Under the pieces are notes generated by a model. It had not been told where the DNA came from. It worked only from the letters and a program-made list of their open reading frames with translations, and made no database searches. A program made the position numbers and the translations under genes. A stretch of DNA of 64,000 bases from Schistocerca nitens (lineage: Eukaryota; Arthropoda; Insecta; Orthoptera; Acrididae). Shown here one piece after another: positions 1 to 11,569 of this stretch. The first letter of the stretch is position 1. The number at the start of each line of letters is the position of its first letter. Location: contig NC_064622.1 of assembly GCF_023898315.1 (NCBI RefSeq), forward strand, positions 274,031,503-274,095,502. Direction: 5' to 3'.

Positions 1-1168
1 GGTGAAACGTTGTTGTGATACCTCGTGTAAGGAGGAGAAATGGGTACCATCACGTTTCCGACTTTGATAAAGGTCGGATTGTAGCCTATCGCGATTGCGG
101 TTTATCGTATCGCGACATTGCTGCTAGCGTTGGTCGAGGATTAATGATTTAGCAGAATATGGAATATGGAATCGGTGGGTTCAGGAGGGTAATACGGAAC
201 GCCGTGCTGGATCCCAACGGCCTCGTATCACTAGGAGTCGAGATGACAGGCATCTTATGGGCATGGCTGTAACGGATCGTGCAGCCACGTCTCGATTCCA
301 GAGTCAACAGATGGGGACGTTTGCAAGACAACAACCATCTTCACGAACAGTTCGACGACGTTTGCAGCAGCATGGACTATAAGCTCGGAGACCGTAGCTG
401 CGGTTGCCCTTGACGCTGCATCACAGACAGGAGCGTCTGCGATGGTGTACTCAACGACGAACCTGGGTGCACGAATGGCAAAACGTCATTTTTTCGGATG
501 AATCCTGGTTCTGTTTACAGCATCATGATGGTCGCATCCGTGTTTGGCGACATCGCGGTGAACGCACATTGGAAGCGTGTATTCGTCATCGTATCACCCG
601 GCGTGATGGTATGGGGTGCCATTGGTTACACGTCTCGGTCACCTGTTGTTCGCATTGACGGCACTTTGAACAGTGGACGTTACATTTCAGATGTATTACG
701 ACCCGTGGTTCACCCTTCATTCGATCCCTGCGAAACCCTGCACGACCGCATGTTGCAGGTCCTGTACGGGCCTTTCTGGATACAGAAAATGTTCGACTGC
801 TGCCCTGGCCAGCACATTCTCCAGATCCCTCACCAATTGAAAACGTGTGGTCAATGGTAGCCGAGCAACTGGCTCGTCACAATACGCCAGTCACTACTCT
901 TGATGAACTGCGGTATCGTGTTGAAGCTGCATGGGCAGCTGTACCTGTACACGCCATCCAAGCAATGTTTGACTCAATGCCCAGGCGTATCAAGGCCGTT
1001 ATTTCGGCCAGCGGTGGTTGTTCCGGGTACTGATTTGTCAGGATCTATGCAACCAAATTGCGTGAAAATGTAATCGCATGTCAGGTCTAGTATAATATAT
1101 TTGTCTAATGAATACCCGTTTATCATCTGCATTTCTTCTTGGTGTAGCAATTTTAGTGGCGAGTAGTG
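1..1168 (+). mobile_element. Tc1-like DNA transposon, family A, copy 1 (5' end cut by window)
   Basis: Closely similar to the copies at 34672-36061 and 61672-62931. The right terminal inverted repeat ends ...tggcgagtagtg before a TA at 1169-1170; the left end lies outside the window. Transposase remnants include an FSDES motif (near 493), most of the central domain, and the last third in other frames. Frameshifts and loss of the start codon make it non-coding. Confidence 0.85.
18..1033 (+). pseudogene. Tc1-family transposase, decayed (family A copy 1)
   Basis: By alignment with the sister copies the start codon should be at 18-20, but it reads ata instead of atg. Readable pieces are the helix-turn-helix start (tyr-arg-asp-ile region near 90-130), the FSDES catalytic-Asp block near 493 and the C-terminal Ala-Glu-Gln-Leu-Ala-Arg block (845-1033). 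At least three frame changes separate them. In the living family this is a DDE integrase that cuts and pastes the element at TA sites. It is a dead copy. Confidence 0.75.
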
Positions 1169-1170
1169 TA

Positions 1171-2599
1171 TTTCGGTGACTCGTGACATGGTATTGTTTC
1201 CACTTGCTGCATCGGATTTGTGAACAGAGTTTCAGGCTGGCTACTGGAAGAGCGTGCACACTGCATTCAGAGCCAAGATAATGTCTTTCTGTATATATCT
1301 TATCGTCTTTTGCAGGGTCCTTGTATTAGACAACACAAACACGTTGGGCAGTGTTTATCGTTGCACTGTAGTGCGTCAAACCTCAAGAGGGTTAATGACT
1401 AGCTAAATAGACTTTACATTCCACAAGAATTTAATTAATGTAATACGCAGGACACAGGTTGAGCAAAAATTAACTTTGTAACTTGCCGTGGCATTTCACA
1501 AACATAAATGTCTGTTCGACAAATTACGCACCAAACCGTTCTTTACTTGCGGCGAACTTGGAGAAATTTCTTAGTTTCTTGGCACTGAAAGAACTGTGAG
1601 AAAGAGAAAGCATGGCTTTTGCGGAAGAGCATACTTCTAATAACGACCCCATCCACCATCACTGAGTAGGATTTCTTGAAGGCATCGTGGTACTGATTCA
1701 ACTAAGTACGCCGATAGTGTAACGTGATGGTTTATCTGCGACCACGCGTTTTCTTCATTCATCCAAAGGTCACTTTCGTTTCTGGGTATGCATGGCAATG
1801 AACTCGATACCTCTACCCACATATGCGTCTCTATTGGATTGGTCATGAAACCAATCCTAAGCAACATCCGCTTCGATGGATGGGTCTGTGGTCCTGTAAA
1901 TAAACTGTCATAAATTGTTTTCTAGTTATTTCATCTATTTGCATTTAAAATACGTATTTGTAACTAGTACACTATATTAGTATTTTATACAGCATTTCAG
2001 AATACAGATCCTGTCGTAGCTGAGAGACCTAGATTAACCACTCCGTTAGGAACGTAATTTACCAACTCCACCGTATGACGAGACACGTAACCTGCTGAGA
2101 CCCACATCAAGACCAATCTGCTGAATCAGACACAAATGATGTGGTGTCGAACTGCGTGGTGTCGAACTGAGACACACAAAGCATTAGACAGTTTTAGTCT
2201 GTGCGTTGCAACAGCACTATGCAAATAGATTCTCTTGATGGAGTAACAAGCAGCCTTTATACAAGAAAGTTTGAGGAATATGACGTAGTAGTAGTTCCGA
2301 ATTCAGAAAAGAATCATGACAACGCAGGTGCTATGCATGCGTTACGAAAAAGGAAATTCAAAGTAACTTCAAAATAACCGAACATTAAATTATGCCAGTG
2401 ATGAGAAAAGATAAAGAGATCAACATGGATGCAAAAACGTTGGGTACTGAAGTTAATCAAATCAAGCTGTCCGACAATCTTGGATGTAGTCCTATATTTA
2501 AAACGGATTCTTAACATACGTGAATAGAAGAATAGTAATAACGAAACAAGCGTTTACATCTAAGACCTTCCAACAATTTAATGTAACAGAGAAAATACA
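1171..2599. other. No recognised gene or repeat
   Basis: About 1.4 kb between two Tc1-like elements. Open frames are short (76 codons or fewer) and resemble nothing I know. Base composition is AT-rich and unremarkable. I see no terminal repeats or tandem structure. Confidence 0.5.
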
Positions 2600-2601
2600 T
2601 A

Positions 2602-3740
2602 CACTATGTGATCAAAAGTATCCGGGCAACCCCAAAAACATACGTTTTCCATATTAGGTGCATTGTGCTGCCACCTACTATCAGCTACTCCATATCAGCG
2701 ACCTCAGTAGACATTACACATCGTGAGAGAGCAGGATGGGGCGCGCTACGGAACTCACGGACTTCGAACATGGTCAGGTGATTGGGTGTCACTTGTGTCA
2801 TACGTCTGTACGCAAGATTTCCACACTCCTAAACATCCCAAGATCCACTGTTTCCGATGTGATAGTGAAGTGGAAACGTGAAGGGACACGTACAGCACAA
2901 AAGCGTACAGGCCGACCTAGTCTGCTGACTGACAGAGATCAGGATCCACTCCAAGTACTGTGACAGATAGGCGGGAGGTGAGAAAACTTGGATTTCATGG
3001 CCGAGCGGCTGCTCATAAACCACAAATCACGCCTGTAAATGCCAAACGACGCCTCGCTTGGTGTAAGGAGCGTGAACATTGGATGATTGAACAGGGGAGA
3101 AACGTTGTGTGGATTGACGAATCACGGTACACAAGGTGGCGATCCGATGGCAGGGTGTAGGTATGGCAAATGCCTGGTAAACGGTCATCTGCCAACTTGT
3201 GTAGTGCCAACAGTAAAATTCGGAGGCGGTGGTGTCATGGTGTGGTCGTGTTTTTCATGGAGGCTGGCTCCCACCCCTCGTTGTTTTGCGTGGCACTAAC
3301 ACAGCACAGGCCTACAGTGATGTTTTAAGCACCTTCTTGCTTCCCACTGTTGAAGAGCAATTTGGGGATGGCGAGTGCACCTTTCAAGGCGATCGAGCAC
3401 CTGTCCATAATACACGGCCTGTGGCGGAGTGGTTACGCGACAATAACATCCCTGTTATGGACTGGCCTGTACAGAGTCCTGACCTGAATCCTATAGAACA
3501 CCTCTGGGATGTTTTGGAAAACCGACTTCGCACCAGGCCACACCGACCGACGTCGATACCTCTCCTCAGTGCAGCACTCCGTGAATAATGGGCTGCCATT
3601 CCCCAAGAAACCTTCCAGCACCTAATTGAACGTATGCCTGTGACAGTGGAAGCTGTCATCACGGCTAAGGGTGGGCCAACACCGTATTAAATTCCAGCGT
3701 TGCCGATGGAGGGTGTCCGGATACTTTTGATCACATAATG
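2602..3740 (+). mobile_element. Tc1-like DNA transposon, family B, copy 1
   Basis: Starts cactatgtgatcaaaagtat after TA (2600-2601) and ends with the inverse, ...cttttgatcacataatg, before TA (3741-3742). The terminal repeats and TA duplication define a 1.14 kb element. Three further copies lie at 21959-23092, 31721-32933 and 48100-49347. Confidence 0.9.
2736..3690 (+). pseudogene. Tc1-family transposase, frameshifted (family B copy 1)
   Basis: The start at 2736 (MGRATELTDFEHGQVIG) opens the paired helix-turn-helix DNA-binding region, followed by a GRPS linker (about residues 60-66). The reading then changes frame near 2960. The WIDESRY catalytic block is near 3110, the second Asp (FQGD) near 3385 and the final Glu in SPDLNPIEHLW near 3478-3510. 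The three acidic residues of the DDE catalytic triad are all still present, but in different frames. Stops and frameshifts make it inactive. Confidence 0.8.
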
Positions 3741-3742
3741 TA

Positions 3743-4878
3743 GCTTGGAATCAAGCAGAATTGCTATTGGAAACAACAGTAATATACATCCAGAGGACAA
3801 AGAACAGAACAATCTAGATGGAAACAAATATCTGAAAGCACTACAAACAACAAAGGAGGAAATGGGAAAAAGTAAAAAAATAAAAACGAAGAAGCAGTTC
3901 ATTCGATGCAAACAGCTTTAAAGCGACATTCTACACCGTGAATATATTTTAGAAAACTTATGTTAATTTTTCTGTATTGAAGTTTACACATTTATGAATG
4001 TGTAAAATTCATTTGATACACCCTCCGCATCAGTGTACTTCAGGCCAACGTATGAATCTAGGAGTTATGAGGATGGCAGAGGAAACTACTTTCAGGACAT
4101 CAAGACCAGACCAAAATGCAACAACAATTTTGGGAACATCAGGAGAATACCAAACGACAAAGTAGGATAGTTGCTTCGACAAGCTGTAGCCTGTAGGAAA
4201 TGAGTGGGTGAGTATTTAAATACCATAAAAATCTTTAATGCTATTTGCTGTTCATATGTATAGAAAATAGATGCCCCCTTGAAGATAACAGCGCAGCTCT
4301 TGGTTTCAATATATAGTCTAGAATATTAACGTAGGTCTCTTCGTTGAGGTCGTCAGTTTTCCAGAGCTGAGGTGTAACCCGAAGTTAACTCCTCTCCTAT
4401 TCTGCGAGATACTTCAGATTGAAGCGCTCTCCCCATGACTAATACACCTAGTAATTTCAAAACCGTTTTCCTGCTATGAAAACCACACATAAATTAGTTT
4501 ATTTGGCAAATGCAAGATGAAAGAGGTGTAACTATAAAACAAGGAAAACTGACTTTATTGCGAGTGTTCTGCATTACACTAACGTAAAGACAGTTTTACC
4601 CAGAACATCTGTTCTTTCGATACTATATACAATCAGTTTATTGATATTTCATCTGAACTGCGGCATTGGTAACGGCAGAAAAGATTTTCTAGTCAGAAAA
4701 TATGACTCTGCTTCAGTCAAAGTCAGTATGAACTGTGATTTAGTGACACACAACTTACGGAAAACACTTTAACACATATGCCATTCTGTAAAAGCCATGC
4801 AGTCGTTCCTCTGATAAAGAGTCAATTGTTGCTTTATAGCAGGTCTTCGCCATAGAAGTCCATTATTGTTCATTTTCA
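3743..4878. other. No recognised gene or repeat
   Basis: AT-rich spacer of 1.1 kb with only short open frames. Nothing identified. Confidence 0.5.
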
Positions 4879-5068
4879 GCCGGCCGGTGTGGCCGAGCAG
4901 TTCTAGGCGCTACAGTCTGGAACCGCGCGACCGCTACGGTCGCAGGTTCGAATCCTGCGTCGGGCATGGGTGTGTGTGGTGTCCTTAGTTTAGTTAGGTT
5001 TAAGTAGTTCTAAGTTCTAGGGGACTGATGACCTCAGATGTTGAGCCCCATAGTGCTCAGAGCCATTT
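4879..5068 (+). mobile_element. SINE-A (tRNA-derived), copy 1
   Basis: Head gccggccggtgtggccgag with RNA polymerase III A-box-like (tggccgagcagtt) and B-box-like (ggttcgaatcc) segments, then the shared body (ccttagtttagttaggttt; gactgatgacctcagatg; agtgctcagagccatt), then poly-T. Fourteen copies of this family occur in the window in both orientations. Confidence 0.9.
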
Positions 5069-5069
5069 T

Positions 5070-6435
5070 AAGTTTTTTTTTTTTTTTGTTTGTTTGTTCA
5101 GTTTCCTTCTCACAGTTCATGCACTTCCAGGGAAGTAAGAGATGTATCTCATTTGAACTGAGAAATGGGTTGGCTCTATGTTGTCGAACAAAGATCGGTC
5201 GTCTCTCTCACAGGACACACAGGGTTCCCCACTGCCACTTTTCCGATCGATATGGCCTGTGTCGACATTGACCGCCCCCCCCTCCCCCAGCCTTTACGGT
5301 ATGCAGCATCTCGCACTATCTTCGGATGGGTAGTATCTGGTTGATTGTGCACAGTGTTATGACAGCACATTCCCACGTCCCAGGCTATTCACTTTCATGC
5401 ATTGCTACCGCTCGAAGATTCTTATTTAAGATCTCGTGGACATAGATTTTTTCAGGATAATGGGCCTCTTGTTATTTTACTAATTACTGTACAGGGAACA
5501 TCCACCAGGAGAGTGTATCCCCTATAGCAGTGAAGATCTTTGTGCAAGTCTGCATTCAGCACTGAGTGCCAGCTGACACAACACTTTACAGAATTCACAC
5601 GACAGGCAACATAACTTCAGAGCACTTCAGACCCCATTCAGTACGTCTTTAGGTGATGAACTGAAAATCAAATTAACGTCGCTTCCCGAGTCACATTCAA
5701 GATAAAATGGAGTACTACAGCAGTGTTCTAACGATTGCACTTTGATAATTCCCATATGAAAATTCTGATAGCCGAAAAGACCCGTTAATGTGCAGCTATT
5801 AGAAATTAACAAATATCAAACTGCAAGAACTTGAGAAATACACAGAGACTCTGCCTTTCGCTCCGCTGTGTTACTCTGTTACTGCTGTTCTGGAGTCTGT
5901 CTTAGGCTTACTGCAAATAGACATTGCCATTCATCAGGTGCTCTGAGATTTTCTTGGCAAAGCATTATTAGAAATCACATTGTAATCATTACTCGTAGAT
6001 CGCAGTAACAACTGTATGATCAAAACGTTATGGGTGCTCAATGAATCTGCTGGTGTTACGTTGTCCACCTGGTTTGAATGACGTTAGTGGTGACAGCTCT
6101 AGCGCTAACTATCTAAGTAAAGATAGCGTGAGAGCTTCATCGCTTCTGATGAGCAACAACTCCGATTAAGCTCTACTAACTTAATCATGCTCGACGAGTA
6201 AGCATACGCTATACACTGATGTGCGACTAAGAAAACCTTCCCTGCCGACATCGACTGACGTTTCCCTGAAGAACAAGCAGAGAATGGAACTAAAACTACT
6301 AATATTTGAAGGCAAACACCCGTCAATCTGTCTCATTAGTATCAAGAAGGCAGAGAGTTCATTCTTGTGGTAATTACATTAATTCTGCAGATAATTCCTT
6401 AACAGATATTACCATCTGCTATGCAGCTGAAATGA
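5070..6435. other. No recognised gene
   Basis: 1.4 kb between two SINEs. It contains a C-rich stretch near 5273-5290 and no convincing coding sequence or terminal repeats. Confidence 0.45.
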
Positions 6436-6664
6436 CAGTCACTACACACTCGCATTCGGGAGGACGACGGTTCAATCCCGTCTCCAGCCATCCTGATTTA
6501 GGTTTTCCGTGATTTCCCTAAATCGTTTCAGGCAAATGCCGGGATGGTTCCTTTGAAAGGGCACGGCCGATTTCCTTCCCCATCCTTCCCTAACCCGAGC
6601 TTGCGCTCCGTCTCTAATGACCTCGTTGTCGACGGGACGTTAAACAACACTAACCTAACCTAAC
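6436..6664 (+). mobile_element. SINE-B (tRNA-derived), copy 1, 5'-truncated
   Basis: Contains cgcattcgggaggacgacgg followed by the B-box-like ggttcaatccc (6469-6479) and a body running through gggacgttaaacaacac, ending in ctaacctaacctaac. The same sequence occurs in inverse orientation at 17789-18195 and 41910-42161. The start of the tRNA-like head is missing. Confidence 0.82.
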
Positions 6665-7103
6665 TACACATGTTTTATATGGTACAGTTAGTTAACAGTA
6701 AGTTCGCTGACATTTTGCTTCAACTGTTCTGAAACATTCTGACCATTAGTTAGTTGAATATGTGGACGCTACACACTAATTCACATCTATTTGACATGAA
6801 TTAACGGCATCGCAAAACGATGACTAAGGAAAGAATGCTATTAGTCTTATTACACAGGTAGCAACTCAAATGTTCGCAAATCACTAGTTTTGTCTCAAAA
6901 AACAATTATATATAAAATGCCAACCCTAAATGACAATGAGTTGGAAAATGGTGCTTTCGACTACAGGTAGGTTATTTTACGAGTAAATTACAACGTTTTT
7001 TGTCATTTATGTTGTCAAAAGTCTTTTTCTTTCAGCCTTTGCTTCCACTATAGCACTGAGGGACACATTTTCTAGGTTAGAGTCAGGTTACAGACAGAGA
7101 GTA

Positions 7104-7802
7104 TTGAAAGATATTAAAACAGAACAGTGCCATAATGTCTGTAGCAGTATTATCCAAAAAAATAAAATTTGTGTATTTCCTCAGAACATTAGAGGATTGA
7201 AATGTAAGATAGATGAGCTTCTTGTATGCTTAGAAAATGGGGTAAATTCTGAAGGTATAGATGGTTTGTGTCTCTCTGAAAACCGTGTAACCGCAGGGAT
7301 GGAGAAGTTAAATTTAAGGGATTACAGATTAGCATCTTAATTCATGTAGAGTCAACATGGAAAAAGGAGAAGTTGCTACTTATATAAAAACTGGTCACAA
7401 AGTCAAAAATATTGAAACAAATAGTTTTAGCGTAGCTCAGACCTTGAAACATGTGTTTGTGAGTTGCTACTGCAATGTACTTCTATAGTAATTGTAACAA
7501 TCTACACATCCCCTCAAGGTAACTTTCAGCTATTCATGAAAAATGTAGAGGTATTATTGAGCTACCTGTCAGACAAAAAGAAGCAGTTAGTGGTTTGTGG
7601 TTATTTTAATGTAGATTTCTTAAAATATATGGATAGGAAAAATGAGCTAGAATCTTTGTTTGGTTGTATCGGTCTAGTATCTGCTGTAAATCTTCCAACT
7701 CGTGTGCAGCAGGATAGTAGGTCACTTATCGATAACATTTTCATAGACAGTGCTCAGACAGTTGTTAATGGGCTATCTGATCATGAAGCACAGTTAATGT
7801 AA
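7104..7802 (+). pseudogene. LINE endonuclease domain, broken
   Basis: Two open pieces (7104-7340 and 7464-7802) in the same direction read as the endonuclease/exonuclease/phosphatase fold of jockey-clade LINEs. They show FPQNIRGLKCK at the N side, a CGYFNVDFL piece where the family has G-D-F-N, and LSDHEAQ where it has S-D-H. A frameshift and stop near 7340-7460 separate them. In an active element this domain nicks the target DNA. Confidence 0.75.
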
Positions 7803-8575
7803 ATAACACATATAGCACCTTACAGGCTTCAGGCAAGTTCATACAAGGCAGGGAGGCTTACTGAAGTGGACAAGGTACAGAGTTTTAAGAGCAGCCTAGA
7901 AGAGGTAGAATGGAATGAAGTATACATAGAAAATGATGCTGATGCCAAATTGAATTTATTCCACCGTAAATTTGTCTCAATATTTGAGAGTTGCTTTCCT
8001 GAAACGTTATCCAAAAAAGCCATTACAAAGTCAAGTAAGCCATGGATTACTAAGGGAAGTAAGATATCATGTAAGAGGAAGAGGGAAGTCTATGGACAGG
8101 CCAGAATAAGTCAGGATCAGACTTTACTTGCTTACTACGAAAGATACTGTAATATTTTAAGGAAAGTCATTAAGAAGTCGAGAAGCTTATGTGATCTCAC
8201 AGAAATTATTAATGCAGGTAAATAAGACTAAAACTATATGGAATATTGTCAAAATGGAGATGGGGCAGCCTGACAGTGCACAGCATACCATAGCAATAAA
8301 GCAAAATGATGATGTTGTGAGTGATAATTGACAAGTTGCAAGTATTTTTAACAGTCACTTTCTGAATGTATCAGCAAAAATAGGGTTAAAGGGTTCAGTT
8401 GAAGATGCAAAAAAATATGTTAAAAATGTCATTCCCCAGGACTTTAGACCTTTAGAAAATAAGGAAATTATAAATAAACTGAAAAACAAGAACTCATGTG
8501 GTGTTGATGGAGCCTCTAACAGAATTTTGAAGTGTTGTTATAATTTAATAAGTGGAGTCCTTAGTGATATATATA

Positions 8576-9985
8576 CACTCCTGGAAATGGAAAAAAGAAC
8601 ACATTGACACCGGTGTGTCAGACCCACCATACTTGCTCCGGACACTGCGAGAGGGCTGTACAAGCAATGATCACACGCACGGCACAGCGGACACACCAGT
8701 ACCCGCGGTGTTGGCCGTCGAATGGCGCTAGCTGCGCAGCATTTGTGCACCGCCGCCGTCAGTGTCAGCCAGTTTGCCGTGGCATACGGAGCTACATCGC
8801 AGTCTTTAACACTGGTAGCATGCCGCGACAGCGTGGACGTGAACCGTATGTGCAGTTGACGGACTTTGAGAGAGGGCGTATAGTGGGCATGCGGACGTAC
8901 CGCCGAATTGCTCAACACGTGGGGCGTGAGGTCTCCACAGTACATCGATGTTGTCGCCAGTGGTCGGCGGAAGGTGCACGTGCCCGTCGACCTGGGACCG
9001 GACCGCAGCGACGCACGGATGCACGCCAAGACCGTAGGATCCTACGCAGTGCCGTAGGGGACCGCACCGCCACTTCCCAGCAAATTAGGGACACTGTTGC
9101 TCCTGGGGTATCGGCGAGGACCATTCGCAACCGTCTCCATGAAGCTGGGCTACGGTCCCGCACACCGTTAGGCCGTCTTCCGCTCACGCCCCAACATCAT
9201 GCAGCCCGCCTCCAGTGGTGTCGCGACAGGCGTGAATGGAGGGACGAATGGAGACGTGTCGTCTTCAGCGATGAGAGTCGCTTCTGCCTTGGTGCCAATG
9301 ATGGTCGCATGCGTGTTTGGCGCCGTGCAGGTGAGCGCCACAATCAGGACTGCATACGACCGAGGCACACAGGGCCAACACCCGGCATCATGGTGTGGGG
9401 AGCGATCTCCTACACTGGCCGTACACCACTGGTGATCGTCGAGGGGACACTGAATAGTGCACGGTACATCCAAACCGTCATCGAACCCATCGTTCTACCA
9501 CTCCTAGACCGGCAAGGGAACTTGCTGTTCCAACAGGACAATGCACGTCCGCATGTATCCCGTGCCACCCAACGTGCTCTAGAAGGTGTAAGTCAACTAC
9601 CCTGGCCAGCAAGATCTCCGAATCTGTCCCCCATTGAGCATGTTTGGGACTGGATGAAGCGTCGTCTCACGCGGTCTGCACGTCCAGCACGAACGCTGGT
9701 CCAACTGAGGCGCCAGGTGGAAATGGCATGGCAAGCCGTTCCACAGGACTACATCCAGCATCTCTACGATCGTCTCCATGGGAGAATAGCAGCCTGCATT
9801 GCTGCGAAAGGTGGATATACACTGTACTAGTGCCGACATTGTACATGCTCTGTTGCCTGTGTCTATGTGCCTGTGGTTCTGTCAGTGTGATCATGTGATG
9901 TATCTGACCCCAGGAATGTGTCAATAAAGTTTCCCTTTCCTGGGACAATGAATTCACGGTGTTCTTATTTCAATTTCCAGGAGTG
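8576..9985 (+). mobile_element. Tc1-like DNA transposon, family C, with open transposase
   Basis: Begins cactcctggaaatgg after TA (8574-8575) and ends ccaggagtg before TA (9986-9987). The terminal inverted repeats are about 28 bp and imperfect. It sits inside the reverse-transcriptase region of the jockey-type LINE, and the LINE reading resumes after it (about 9988). Its GC content is clearly higher than the surrounding AT-rich LINE. It is the least damaged DNA transposon of the window. Confidence 0.92.
8820..9830 (+). CDS. Tc1-family DDE transposase, open reading frame of 336 residues
   Basis: I choose the ATG at 8820 (MPRQRGREPYVQLTDFERG) because the upstream in-frame codons from 8604 belong to the terminal/UTR part of the element. 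Residues 10-60 form the first helix-turn-helix, with a second to about 110. The DDE domain shows FSDESRF (first Asp), MVWGAISY, FQQDNARPHVS (second Asp) and SPNLSPIEHVWDW (Glu). The length matches full-length Tc1 transposases. Oddities: 32 rather than 34 residues lie between second Asp and Glu, and the usual SPD reads SPN. The first may be a family trait. Possibly functional; activity is unproven. Confidence 0.9.
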   Translation: MPRQRGREPYVQLTDFERGRIVGMRTYRRIAQHVGREVSTVHRCCRQWSAEGARARRPGTGPQRRTDARQDRRILRSAVGDRTATSQQIRDTVAPGVSARTIRNRLHEAGLRSRTPLGRLPLTPQHHAARLQWCRDRREWRDEWRRVVFSDESRFCLGANDGRMRVWRRAGERHNQDCIRPRHTGPTPGIMVWGAISYTGRTPLVIVEGTLNSARYIQTVIEPIVLPLLDRQGNLLFQQDNARPHVSRATQRALEGVSQLPWPARSPNLSPIEHVWDWMKRRLTRSARPARTLVQLRRQVEMAWQAVPQDYIQHLYDRLHGRIAACIAAKGGYTLY

Positions 9986-10091
9986 TATAATGCTTCGCTG
10001 GCACAGGGAATTTTCCCAGACAAATTGAAATACGCAATTGTCAAACCTTTTCATAAGAAAGGGGTCAAAAGTGACTTAAATAAATAGACCA

Positions 10092-11344
10092 ATGTCACTG
10101 CTAACTTCATTTTGTAAAATATTCGAAAAAGGTATATATTCAAGAGTAGTCGCACATTTAAGTGAAAATAATTTACTCAGCATGTCACAGTTCGGATTCT
10201 GGAAGGACTACTCCACTGAGAATGATATCTACACATTTACCCATCAAATAGTACAAGCCCTAAATAACAGATTATCGCCAGCTGGTATTTTTCGTGATCT
10301 TTCCAAGGCATTTGACTGTATGGATCATGTCACACTCTTAGAAAAACTCAGGTTTTATGGAATTGAAGGCCATACACACAGCTTACTTAACGAACAGAAA
10401 GTAAAAGGTTGTGCTGAATAACACATTTAATGTTGAGAGGGTGGTAAATTCTAGTGAATGGGGAGTTATCACAAAGGGAATCCCACAGGGTTCAATTATG
10501 GGTCCTCTGCTGTTCTTTATTCATGTGAATCACCTCTCACTTAACGTTCAGCAAGCAGAACTAGTACTTTCTGCAGATGTCAAAAGTGTTATAATGAATC
10601 CAATTCCAGAAAAAGCAGCTGAAGATATTGTTAAGCATGTATTTCAAAGAATTGTAAAGTGGTTCTCAGAAAATGGACTCTCCCTTGATTTTGAAAAAAA
10701 CTCATTATATCCAGTTCTGTACAACAAATAGAGTCATACCGACTATTGATGTAGCATATGAACAGAGCTCAGTTAACAGGGTAGATTTCTCCAAAATTTT
10801 GGGTGTTCACATTGATGACAAGTTGAACTGGAAGAAGCATATTACTGAGCTTCTCAAACAACTAAGTTCAGCTTCTTTCACTCTTCGTATAACCGCTGGT
10901 CTTGGTAATAAACATATCAGCCTACTAACGTACTTTGCATATTTCCACTCAGTAACGTCTTATGGAATAGTTTTCTGGGGTAACTCACCACTTAGACATA
11001 AAGTATTGATTGCAAAAAAATGAGCAGTGAGAATAATTAGTGGTGTTCATCCAAGGACATCATGTAGGCACCTATTCAAGGAGTTAGGTATTTTAACTGC
11101 ACCATCAGAGTACATACATTCGCTAATGAAATTCGTTATAAATAATTCATCTCAATTCGCGAAGAACACTGATGTTCATACCTACAACACTAAAGGGAAA
11201 AATGACCTTTCCTATCCGTTATTGAAGCTGTCAGTTGCTCAAAAAGGAGTACATTGCTCAGCAACAAAAATCTTTGATCATTTGCCCAACAACATAAAGT
11301 GTCTGTCAGGTAGCATATCAAGTTTTAAATCTAGCTTAAAATAA
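10092..11344 (+). pseudogene. LINE reverse transcriptase, broken
   Basis: Four overlapping open pieces (10092-10421, 10411-10731, 10673-11023, 11027-11344) cover the reverse transcriptase and C-terminal part. FRDLSKAFDCMDH (motif A), IPQGSIMGPLLFF (motif B) and ILGVHIDDKLNWKKHI (motif E/thumb) are readable; motif C is mutated. The C-terminal segment ends with SGSISSFKSSLK, usual for the end of this ORF2 type. Confidence 0.82.
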
Positions 11345-11569
11345 TTTCTTTTGGACAACTGCTTCTATTCCAAGGACGAGTTTCTGTTTCGGAAATGGTA
11401 AAAAAAATTTATCTCTAATGGTATTTACATGTGTCGCACTAAAAATTTCAGTAATATTAATATTAGCACTATTCATGTGTATATATATATCTTGTAATCT
11501 GACTTGTTCCACATCATATCGATAAAATAATCGTAAAAATGATCTATAGAACATGACATAACTGAACTA

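Larger units (their letters stand above)
7030..11560 (+). mobile_element. Jockey-type non-LTR retrotransposon, decayed and split
   Basis: Order of domains in the + sense: an AP-endonuclease-like region (7140-7800, with FPQNIRGLKCKIDELL and LSDHEAQ), the linker (7866-8225), the reverse transcriptase thumb/finger region (from about 8420), and fingers/palm/thumb from 10092 to 11340. The RT part shows LSKAFDCMDHVTLLEKLRFYGI and GIPQGSIMGPLLF. The usual FADD active site reads SADVKS (about 10570), so the catalytic Asp pair is damaged. The Tc1-like element at 8576-9985 interrupts it. Multiple frameshifts make it a dead copy. The 3' end lies near 11560. Confidence 0.85.

Noticed and set aside
8538-9029. 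163-codon open frame on the opposite strand of the intact Tc1
   Set aside because: It is the shadow of the GC-rich transposase frame on the + strand.
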